Source: Clostridia bacterium
GTDB lineage: Bacteria; Bacillota_A; Clostridia; Christensenellales; Borkfalkiaceae
Length of the DNA: 5,440 nt
Assembly: GCA_017399665.1 (NCBI GenBank)
Contig: JAFQBR010000159.1
Coordinates: 1 to 5,440 of the forward strand
Direction: 5' to 3'
The notes under the pieces were generated by a model, which made no database searches, was not told where the DNA came from, and saw nothing but the letters and a program-made list of their open reading frames with translations. Of this stretch, positions 1-5,357 are shown one piece after another; within the stretch, counting starts at the first letter, position 1; each line of letters begins with the position of its first letter. A program made the translations under genes and the position numbers.

Positions 1-37
1 ATATTTTAGAAAAAGAATAAAAAAATCGGAGGGATTT

Positions 38-1252
38 ATGGATCTTTCACTTTTTTACGGCAAAAATTACCATACGTCACGCGACCAAAGAGCTCAAAAG
101 CTTTACGATTATTTTGTAAAAACAGAGGGTAAAAACCCAGAATATATCTTTTCTTCTCCCGGAAGAGCAGAAATTTTAGGCAATCATACAGACCACAACC
201 ACGGCAAGGTTATGGTTGCATCAATCAACTGCGACATCTTATGCTTCGCATCCCCCACTAACGATGGCTCTATCACTTTATGCTCTGAAGGTTATCCCCC
301 CATTCGCACTAGCGTAAACGATAGCTTGGTCGTAAAGGAAGAATACGGCTCTTCTCACGCTCTTGTTAAAGGTGTTTGCACCAAGCTTCACGAGCTTGGC
401 TATACCTTTGGCGGTTTTGTTGCTTATACCACTTCTGATATTTTTAAAGGCGCTGGCGTTTCTTCTTCTGCCGCGTTTGAAGTTTTGGTTTGTGAAATAA
501 TTAATCTTATGTATTTAGACGGCAAGCTTGCTCCCATTACTAAGGCTATAGTTTCTCAGTTTGCAGAAAACGTTTATTTTGGCAAGCCCTGCGGTCTTTT
601 GGACCAAAGCGGTATTGCACTAGGTTCTTTATCCAAGCTCGATTTCTGCACACCCGAAAACCCTGAAATAAAAACACTTACCGCACCAGAAGGCTATACG
701 TTAGTTCTTACTAACACCGGCGGAGACCACGCAAAACTTACCCCCCACTATGCAGCAATTAGAACTGAAATGGAAGCAATCGCTGCCCACTTTGGTAAAA
801 AAGTTCTTCGCGAAGTTAACGAAATAGACTTTTTAAACGAAATGCCTATTTTAAAAGAAAAGTTCTCTTCAAGAGCTATTCTTCGCGCTATGCACTTCTA
901 TAACGAAAACAAGAGGGTTGACATGGCGGAAAATGCAATCGCCAGCGGTGATACACAGGCTTTCCTTGCTCAGGTTGCAGGTAGTGGCGCAAGCAGTATG
1001 GCGGTTTTACAAAACTGCTACGTTCCCGGCGAAACCAACCAACCCGTTATGCTAGCTATCGAATTAAGTAAACAAATAACCAAAAACAGCGTATTCAGGG
1101 TACACGGCGGTGGATTTGCAGGCTCAATTTTGGGCTTTGTTGAAAATAGCGAAGTTGATACTTACGTTGCTATAATGAAAAAAGTATTTGGCGAAAACAA
1201 CGTATTCCCTGCAAAAATTAGAGCAACCGGTACTTGCGGTTATAAGCTATAA
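38..1252 (+). CDS. galK: Galactokinase (GHMP kinase family)
   Basis: This gene encodes a cytoplasmic sugar kinase expected to phosphorylate galactose at C1 with ATP, the first kinase step of the Leloir pathway. At 404 aa it is close to the usual galactokinase length of about 390. The N-terminal sugar-binding signature is at residues 41-54 (PGRAEILGNHTDHN, with R43, H50 and D52). The GHMP ATP-binding loop is at 138-146 (GAGVSSSAA). The catalytic aspartate is probably D189 in CGLLDQSG (185-192). The C-terminal glycine-rich GHMP motif is at 354-368 (HGGGFAGS core). The start is supported by GGAGGG at 28-33, four bases before the ATG. One oddity is that the usual GEHTDY reads GNHTDH, so a conserved galactose-contacting Glu is Asn (N49) and Tyr is His (H53). 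As I recall, a clostridial galactokinase subgroup carries this form. Another GHMP sugar-1-kinase specificity is possible. No other Leloir gene lies in the window. Confidence 0.9.
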   Translation: MDLSLFYGKNYHTSRDQRAQKLYDYFVKTEGKNPEYIFSSPGRAEILGNHTDHNHGKVMVASINCDILCFASPTNDGSITLCSEGYPPIRTSVNDSLVVKEEYGSSHALVKGVCTKLHELGYTFGGFVAYTTSDIFKGAGVSSSAAFEVLVCEIINLMYLDGKLAPITKAIVSQFAENVYFGKPCGLLDQSGIALGSLSKLDFCTPENPEIKTLTAPEGYTLVLTNTGGDHAKLTPHYAAIRTEMEAIAAHFGKKVLREVNEIDFLNEMPILKEKFSSRAILRAMHFYNENKRVDMAENAIASGDTQAFLAQVAGSGASSMAVLQNCYVPGETNQPVMLAIELSKQITKNSVFRVHGGGFAGSILGFVENSEVDTYVAIMKKVFGENNVFPAKIRATGTCGYKL

Positions 1253-1286
1253 GCTTTATTACAAAAAAAGATAAAACAACTTAACA

Positions 1287-1321
1287 TTCGGCAAATTATC
1301 GCCACGGTTTTATTATATAAT
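1287..1321 (+). promoter_or_regulatory. Candidate Spo0A-dependent sigma-A promoter of spoIIE
   Basis: A perfect -10 hexamer TATAAT lies at 1316-1321, inside the loop arm of the terminator hairpin. No TTGACA-like -35 lies 16-18 bases upstream. Instead TTCGGCA at 1287-1293 matches the Spo0A box (TTCGNCA, complement of TGNCGAA), about 22 bases before the -10. In Bacillus subtilis the spoIIE and spoIIG promoters are known to be sigma-A promoters with abnormally long spacers (21-22 bp) and 0A boxes near -35, so this geometry fits. Initiation would fall near 1328, giving a leader of about 24 nt that carries only the right arm of the hairpin. The 7-mer is short and also occurs by chance inside a coding region at 4278-4284. 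Confidence 0.5.
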
Positions 1322-1351
1322 CGCTATATAAAAATTCCGTGGCGGTTTTTT
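1298..1351 (+). terminator. Rho-independent terminator after galK, running into the spoIIE start codon
   Basis: The perfect inverted repeat CGCCACGG (1300-1307) / CCGTGGCG (1337-1344) is extended inward, after a short internal loop, by TTATATA (1313-1319) pairing with TATATAA (1325-1331), leaving a five-base apical loop. Six T residues (1346-1351) follow directly, which is the layout of an intrinsic terminator. The T run ends immediately before the spoIIE ATG at 1352. Transcripts reading out of galK should therefore stop here, and in any read-through RNA the GGCGG before the spoIIE start would be buried in the stem. Confidence 0.75.
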
Positions 1352-3595
1352 ATGAAAAATTTTACTTACAAAACCTTTTTTAAATATTTATTTTGCGCAT
1401 TACTTTTTTACGTAGTCAATCACGTAACGGATGGCGTCCCACTATCTATTGCCCTACTTCCAGCCTTTATGTCGGTAGGGTTTAATTTACTATCCGTCAG
1501 CTTAATTTTTACCGCCGTTAACTTTTTTGATTTTTCCTTTACACAATCCGTTGCACTAACTTCAACCGCCCTATTTTTTATTTTAGTTTTTAGCGTTTAT
1601 AAAATAAAAAAAGCAAAAATTAAAGGTGAGCTTTTTATTTACCTGCTTATATCTCTAATCCCCTATTATTTACAAATCTTTAGCGGAAGTATTTATACAA
1701 AGTTGGTCTATAGCGCGATTATTTATGTTTTTGCGCTTATTTGTAGACTAGCATTAAACACCATTTTTATTGGTGGTTTTAAGCGAAAAACCCGCTCTCA
1801 CGAAAAGGTTGCACTTTACTTATTTATAATACTTACCTCGCTTGGCGGAATTTCTATTTTAGGCGTAGAAATTTACAATCTTATTTCCTTAACGGTTATG
1901 CTATTTTTATGCAAGTTTTACAAGTCGCCAACCGCGTTTATACCTGCATTTATTTTACCCGTTTCAATATCTCTTTACACTCAAAGTCTTAGCCCCCTTG
2001 CGCTTTTTGAAATTTATTGCGCTACTATTTTAATATTTATAAATTTATCCCCTCTACTTTCTGCGCTAGCTCTTATTTTAGCGCAAGTGGCGGTGTATTA
2101 CCTTTCTGGCGAACTGTTTGCTTTTAAGCTACAAGATTATTTTCTTACCTTCTCACCCTCAGTTTTATATTTATTCATTCCACAAAAGCTTGTTGACCGA
2201 TTAAAAAAACACCTTCTAAGATTTGAAGAACCCGAAGTAATAAAACAAATTATAAATAATGAGCGTTCACTTATCTGTCTTAAACTAAACGAGCTTTCCA
2301 ATCTCTTTTACGATATGGAACAAGCACTAAACTGCTTTGACCGCCTTTTTATAACTAAAGAAAACGTTTGCGAAAAAATTGCGGATGAATTACTTTTAAA
2401 CGTCTGCACCCCATGTCCCTTTTATACCGACTGCGTAAGGAAAAACCATCCCAAAAGAAAAGACCTTTTAAAACTTATAAATATTGGTATTTCTAAGGAA
2501 AAAGTATCGATTATCGACCTATCGCGCGACTTTTCTTCATATTGCTACTCTGTTAACAATATGATTTACGAAATAAATAAGCAAATTTCAGCATACCTTC
2601 AAGCAAATAGTGAGCACACTCAAATTAAAGAGCAAAAAAGGCTTATATCAAGTCAGGCAGGCGCTGTTGGCGAGGTTTTAAGAAATCTTGCCTTTGATCT
2701 TTCATACGCCGTTGATTTTTCTTTTCCAAAAGAAAAAAAGATTTTTGATAACTTGGCTGAAAACGGAATTTTACCCAAACAAATAGTTTGTTTTGGTAAA
2801 GAATATCATATTCTTTTTTCTAAAGAAATAATAAATTATTCAAAAGTATGTTTAATACTTAGCGAAATCATTGGCGAACAAATAAGATTAAACAGAAAAT
2901 GTGAGGTTTTAAACGGTTTTTTAGCTGTTTTTACCAAAGCTCCATTATTTGATGCTTCATTTGGAGTTTCTCAAATAGCAAAAGACGGGTGCGCTGTTTG
3001 TGGCGACAGCCATTCACTTACCAGAATAAACGAAGGTTCTTTTATCGTTTCTTTATGTGACGGTATGGGAAGCGGAGATAAAGCATATAAAAATTCTCAT
3101 ACAGCAATAACGTTATTTGAAACTCTTTATAAAAGCGGACTTTCAAAACAAAGTAGCTTAGATCTTGCCAATAAAATGCTATCCGCCTGTTCTAATGAAA
3201 GCTTTTCTTCATTAGACAGTGCCATAATAGACCTATTTTCAGGGCGCTGTGACGTTATAAAAATTGGCGCAACCTACGGATTTTTAATTTCTGAAAACAA
3301 CGTTCGCGTTCTTGAAAACAAATCACTACCCTTAGGTATCTTAGAAGAAGTTGCTCCCGATATGTTTAGCATTGACCTAACCGAAGGTGATATGCTTGTA
3401 ATTATTTCGGATGGAATTTCAGACTCTTTTTTCTCAAGTACGGATACCGTTGAATTTTTAGAAAGAGAAAGCAGTAGAAATCCGCAAACGCTTGCAGACA
3501 AACTACTCAACTATGCCTTAGAACAATCTAAGGGAGTTGCTGTAGACGATATGACGGCAATCGTCGTAAAAATTTATAAGCGTCAAGTGTCATAA
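1352..3595 (+). CDS. spoIIE: Stage II sporulation protein E, SpoIIE (membrane-bound PP2C phosphatase)
   Basis: SpoIIE sits in the asymmetric sporulation septum. It dephosphorylates the anti-anti-sigma factor SpoIIAA, which frees sigma-F in the forespore. The 747-aa product is somewhat shorter than the 827-aa B. subtilis protein but has the same three-part plan. Residues about 9-280 are strongly hydrophobic, with roughly nine or ten membrane segments. A middle cytoplasmic region (about 285-530) contains a cysteine cluster, C352-C355-C361 (CTPCPFYTDC). The C-terminal PP2C domain (about 535-747) has the metal-binding acidic motifs VCGDS (D552), CDGMGSG (D570), ISDGISD (D687) and DDMTAIV (D732/D733). 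All key acidic residues are present, so the enzyme looks active. The start is the first ATG after the terminator. The only ribosome-binding candidate is a weak GGCGG at 1341-1345, six bases upstream. The usual clostridial/Bacillus neighbours tilS, hprT and ftsH are not seen downstream. Confidence 0.95.
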   Translation: MKNFTYKTFFKYLFCALLFYVVNHVTDGVPLSIALLPAFMSVGFNLLSVSLIFTAVNFFDFSFTQSVALTSTALFFILVFSVYKIKKAKIKGELFIYLLISLIPYYLQIFSGSIYTKLVYSAIIYVFALICRLALNTIFIGGFKRKTRSHEKVALYLFIILTSLGGISILGVEIYNLISLTVMLFLCKFYKSPTAFIPAFILPVSISLYTQSLSPLALFEIYCATILIFINLSPLLSALALILAQVAVYYLSGELFAFKLQDYFLTFSPSVLYLFIPQKLVDRLKKHLLRFEEPEVIKQIINNERSLICLKLNELSNLFYDMEQALNCFDRLFITKENVCEKIADELLLNVCTPCPFYTDCVRKNHPKRKDLLKLINIGISKEKVSIIDLSRDFSSYCYSVNNMIYEINKQISAYLQANSEHTQIKEQKRLISSQAGAVGEVLRNLAFDLSYAVDFSFPKEKKIFDNLAENGILPKQIVCFGKEYHILFSKEIINYSKVCLILSEIIGEQIRLNRKCEVLNGFLAVFTKAPLFDASFGVSQIAKDGCAVCGDSHSLTRINEGSFIVSLCDGMGSGDKAYKNSHTAITLFETLYKSGLSKQSSLDLANKMLSACSNESFSSLDSAIIDLFSGRCDVIKIGATYGFLISENNVRVLENKSLPLGILEEVAPDMFSIDLTEGDMLVIISDGISDSFFSSTDTVEFLERESSRNPQTLADKLLNYALEQSKGVAVDDMTAIVVKIYKRQVS

Positions 3596-3620
3596 ACCCC
3601 TTTTATTTTAAAAAAGCTTA

Positions 3621-3629
3621 TGATATAAT
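3621..3629 (+). promoter_or_regulatory. Extended -10 promoter for the 3660-4311 genes
   Basis: TGATATAAT gives a perfect TATAAT hexamer (3624-3629) preceded by the TGN extension typical of promoters that tolerate a poor -35. The -35 position 17 bases upstream (3601-3606, TTTTAT) is weak. Initiation near 3636 would leave about 24 nt before the ATG at 3660 and include its strong Shine-Dalgarno. The promoter lies about 25 bases after the spoIIE stop. No convincing terminator separates spoIIE from these genes, so co-transcription with spoIIE is also possible. Confidence 0.55.
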
Positions 3630-3659
3630 TAGAATGCGTTTGGTAATAAAGGAGGGAAA

Positions 3660-3818
3660 ATGGCTCAAAGAGCATATTATTTAAAAAATCTTCGCCGAAA
3701 AAAGTATTTTTTTACGCATTTCAATAAGGAGTTAAAGCACGAAAAGCCAAATTTTTCTCTAGATTTAAAGGAGAAAACGGATGGAACTAATTTCACTTCT
3801 TTCAAAATACAGCGTTGA
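3660..3818 (+). CDS. Possible small basic protein, 52 aa, unknown function
   Basis: This short ORF begins MAQRAYYLKNLRRKKYFF and ends with TGA at 3816-3818. It has a strong Shine-Dalgarno, AGGAGG at 3650-3655, four bases before the ATG. It sits just downstream of an extended -10 promoter, and these two signals are the main reason to call it. The predicted protein is basic (13 Lys/Arg against 5 Asp/Glu), with a positive cluster R12-R13-K14-K15, and has no membrane segment or recognised domain. Its last 38 bases overlap the next gene in another frame, so it may act partly or wholly as a leader peptide that couples translation to that gene. I do not recognise a family. The overlapping part of the C-terminus is probably not under independent selection. 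Confidence 0.5.
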   Translation: MAQRAYYLKNLRRKKYFFTHFNKELKHEKPNFSLDLKEKTDGTNFTSFKIQR

Positions 3819-4311
3819 CTGTATTGCAACGGCTATTTTTGCTTGCTTTGCCGTTTTATTTGTAAGAAAAAAACTTAAACTGCCCGAAAAAGCAAACAGA
3901 TTATTGCCTTTCGGGTTTTCGTTTGTAATTTATTTTGTTTGTGCATTACTCAATCTAACTTCTACAGATGAAGTTATTAATAAAAGTATGACGGCAGGCG
4001 GTCTTGCCACAGTTATTTACGCATTTTGTGGAGGATATTCGCTTACAAAGGAAGAAGAATTAAAAAAACTGATGGGCGCACTGCTTAAAACGGTTGTAAC
4101 CGACGAGCAAATAAATAAAATTACTGAAGAAATAATTGAGGGACTGGAAAATGAAAGCAACGATTTACTTATACATATAAAAATAAGCGATTTAATTAGA
4201 GCAAATCTTTCACAAGAAGTTTCTGAAGATCAAATACGTGCGGTAACTACGGTATTTATTCAAACCTATCGCGAATTTTCGGCAAACAGGCAAAGCAAAT
4301 TTACAACTTAA
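3781..4311 (+). CDS. Membrane protein of unknown function, 176 aa
   Basis: The protein has three predicted N-terminal membrane segments (about residues 10-29, 41-60 and 69-87). A mostly helical, charged cytoplasmic-type region of about 90 residues follows (89-176). Within that region are acid-rich stretches such as TDEQINKITEEIIEGLENE (about 107-125) and a second DEQ-like element, SEDQIRAV (148-155). The spacing of these two elements suggests a loosely repeated helical unit, but this is only visual. No catalytic motif is evident. The start is supported by AAGGAG at 3768-3773, seven bases before the ATG. The gene overlaps the preceding 52-codon ORF by 38 bases and probably shares its promoter. 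A bidirectional terminator follows about 70 bases after the stop. I cannot assign a family. Proximity to spoIIE hints at, but does not show, a sporulation role. Confidence 0.8.
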   Translation: MELISLLSKYSVDCIATAIFACFAVLFVRKKLKLPEKANRLLPFGFSFVIYFVCALLNLTSTDEVINKSMTAGGLATVIYAFCGGYSLTKEEELKKLMGALLKTVVTDEQINKITEEIIEGLENESNDLLIHIKISDLIRANLSQEVSEDQIRAVTTVFIQTYREFSANRQSKFTT

Positions 4312-4336
4312 TAATTACATATTTATTTATAATAAC

Positions 4337-4363
4337 AAAAAAAGGTGCTTAAACTAGCACCTT
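4337..4363 (-). terminator. Terminator acting on the minus strand, after the 4457-4867 gene
   Basis: AAGGTGCT (4342-4349) pairs with AGCACCTT (4356-4363) around a six-base loop. Seven A residues at 4337-4343 become a U run on the minus strand directly after the stem. The plus side has no T run, so the hairpin should work for leftward transcripts only and acts as a second stop behind the hairpin at 4379-4409. Confidence 0.7.
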
Positions 4364-4378
4364 AAATAAAGCAAAATA

Positions 4379-4409
4379 AAAAAGATGCGATTTTATTTCG
4401 CATCTTTTT
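4379..4409. terminator. Bidirectional terminator between convergent genes
   Basis: A 12-bp perfect stem, with core GATGCGA (4384-4390) / TCGCATC (4398-4404) flanked by A-T pairs, has a seven-base loop. It is bordered by A residues on the left and T residues on the right, so a U run follows the stem on both strands. It lies between the rightward 176-aa gene and the leftward 136-aa gene, where a shared terminator is expected. Confidence 0.8.
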
Positions 4410-4456
4410 CTTTTTTAATTTAATTTGGTCGGCATCGCTCCTTGCCTATTCACTAA

Positions 4457-4867
4457 TTAACCAACGTTTTTAGATCTTAAAACTGCAAAAACAACAGAGA
4501 TAATTAATAAAGCAGCAGTAACACACCATTTTAACCATGCAAACCAACCAGTACCTGTAGCGAAACAGAACATGATAAGCATAAGAAGTGTAATAGCTGC
4601 AAGTAATGTTAAACCTAAATCGATAAAGCCTACAGCTTTGTTTTTAAGTTTAAGTACTGAGAATACGATACCAGTGATAGCACCAGCAGCAGCAAGAACA
4701 CCGATAACGATGAAAGCAGCCTTGCTAGCTTTTAATAATGCGCCAAGAGCGTTAGTAGCTTCAACAGTGATTAGAAGTGCGTAAGCAACTGCTACTACAA
4801 CTGCAGGAATAACTACACCGTATTTTTTGAAAACGCTAAGATAATAATTACCAAGTTTTTTAAACAT
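4457..4867 (-). CDS. Small four-helix membrane protein of unknown function, 136 aa
   Basis: The product is almost entirely hydrophobic. Four membrane segments are visible, at about residues 17-36, 50-73, 80-102 and 110-131. Positive charges sit at the N-terminus (K3, K4, K14, K15), in the middle loop (KLKNK, 73-77) and at the C-terminus (RSKNVG). By the positive-inside rule this puts both ends and the middle loop in the cytoplasm. There are no catalytic motifs, and no family is recognised. The start is well supported: on the minus strand AGGAGAG (plus-strand 4876-4882) lies eight bases before the ATG. A near-consensus promoter at 4972-4999 and two terminators downstream make it a well-expressed single-gene unit. 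It could be a small integral membrane protein of the envelope or sporulation membrane, but nothing in the sequence decides this. Confidence 0.85.
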   Translation of the reverse strand: MFKKLGNYYLSVFKKYGVVIPAVVVAVAYALLITVEATNALGALLKASKAAFIVIGVLAAAGAITGIVFSVLKLKNKAVGFIDLGLTLLAAITLLMLIMFCFATGTGWFAWLKWCVTAALLIISVVFAVLRSKNVG

Positions 4868-4965
4868 ATTTTTTTCTCTCCTAATTAATACATTATATGC
4901 AAGTATACCCCTTTGGAGCGAAAGGCATTACATATAACGTTTTATTTCATCCTTTTTAGATGCTA
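4868..4965 (-). promoter_or_regulatory. 98-nt 5' leader of the 136-aa protein gene
   Basis: This is the untranslated leader predicted from the upstream promoter. It contains a small hairpin, CCTTT/AAAGG around a six-base loop (plus-strand 4910-4925), and then the Shine-Dalgarno AGGAGAG (4876-4882). No riboswitch class is recognised, and there is no terminator-like stem with a U run. A second TATAAT (plus-strand 4892-4897) lacks a -35 partner. The function of the leader, if any, is unknown. Confidence 0.35.
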
Positions 4966-4971
4966 TCACCT

Positions 4972-4999
4972 ATTATACCACATATTTTAACCAAGTCAA
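4972..4999 (-). promoter_or_regulatory. Sigma-A-type promoter of the 136-aa membrane protein gene
   Basis: Read on the minus strand, TTGACT (plus-strand 4994-4999) is separated by 16 bases from a perfect TATAAT (plus-strand 4972-4977). This is a near-consensus vegetative promoter. Initiation near 4965 would produce a leader of about 98 nt before the ATG at 4867. Confidence 0.75.
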
Positions 5000-5322
5000 G
5001 TATTTTTTTCTTTTTTTTCAATTTTCTACTCTTTTCTTTAAATTTTTACAAGTTTTTCACAAAAACGACCAAAATATAATAAAAATTCACAGTTTTACAG
5101 TTTTTTTGTGGTTTTTTTATTATTGAATTGTATATTTATCAACAGTAAACTGTTTTTTTGTGATTTATTTTTTAAAAAAACAAAGCGAATTGGTAAAAAA
5201 TATGACCGTTAAAATAGTTGCACGACTATAGGTTAAGCTACTCACAATCATATTATATAATATGTTAGTCACGCTTTATTCCCGTGCATAATCTTCATTT
5301 TTTGTCTTTTATTGTAAAAGCA
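5000..5322. other. Gene-free, T-rich intergenic stretch
   Basis: There is no ORF with a ribosome-binding site on either strand. Positions 5005-5215 are very T/A-rich and low in complexity. They include an imperfect direct repeat of about 23 bases (5100-5122 and 5152-5174, both starting GTTTTTTTGTG) and a weak hairpin, AACAG/CTGTT, before a T run (5141-5159). From about 5217 to 5290 the composition becomes less biased and contains a 16-bp palindrome. The stretch separates the divergent promoters at 4972-4999 (leftward) and 5323-5351 (rightward). Confidence 0.6.
5249..5264. repeat. 16-bp perfect palindrome
   Basis: CATATTATATAATATG reads the same on both strands. It contains TATAAT on each strand (5256-5261 plus, 5252-5257 minus). 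No good -35 sits 16-18 bases from either copy. Flanking elements TACTCAC (5239-5245) and TAGTCAC (5266-5272) resemble each other as direct, not inverted, copies. It could be a regulator operator, a hairpin in an RNA, or chance in AT-rich DNA. Confidence 0.45.
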
Positions 5323-5351
5323 TTGAATTTTTTATCAATTTATGTTATAAT
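5323..5351 (+). promoter_or_regulatory. Strong sigma-A promoter for the 3'-terminal RNA
   Basis: TTGAAT (5323-5328) and a perfect TATAAT (5346-5351) are separated by the ideal 17 bases, and TG at 5343-5344 supplies the extended -10. This is the best promoter in the window. Initiation is expected near 5358-5363, just where the composition changes from T/A-rich to mixed and foldable. Confidence 0.8.
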
Positions 5352-5357
5352 TAATTT

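Noticed and set aside
3274..3510. 78-codon open frame on the minus strand within spoIIE
   Set aside because: It lies wholly inside the conserved PP2C domain coding region, has no ribosome-binding site, and its composition mirrors the antisense of spoIIE.
4278..4286. Second TTCGGCAAA, matching the Spo0A box plus two bases
   Set aside because: It lies inside the end of the 176-aa coding sequence with no promoter nearby, so it is taken as chance and as a caution about the spoIIE box.
4572..4784. 70-codon open frame on the plus strand opposite the 136-aa membrane protein gene
   Set aside because: It is antisense to a gene with good start, promoter and terminator signals. It has no Shine-Dalgarno, and the frame is open because the opposite strand is rich in Ala/Val codons.
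4892..4930. Second promoter for the 136-aa gene: TATAAT at 4892-4897, or a sigma-F/G-like GGGTATACT on the minus strand (4902-4910)
   Set aside because: Neither has an acceptable -35 at the right distance, while the promoter at 4972-4999 is near consensus.
4942..4950. Two-codon ORF (ATG AAA TAA) in the minus-strand leader
   Set aside because: Its only SD-like AGG abuts the ATG, too close for initiation, and such minimal ORFs occur often by chance.
5075..5080. Isolated TATAAT
   Set aside because: No -35 or extended -10 accompanies it. Such hexamers are expected by chance in this AT-rich stretch.
5136..5144. TTATCAACA resembling a DnaA box
   Set aside because: It differs from TTATCCACA at one position and is a single copy in AT-rich DNA, with no cluster of boxes and no replication genes nearby.
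5141..5159. Hairpin AACAG/CTGTT followed by seven T residues
   Set aside because: The stem is only five base pairs and mostly weak, and no rightward gene or transcript lies upstream for it to terminate.
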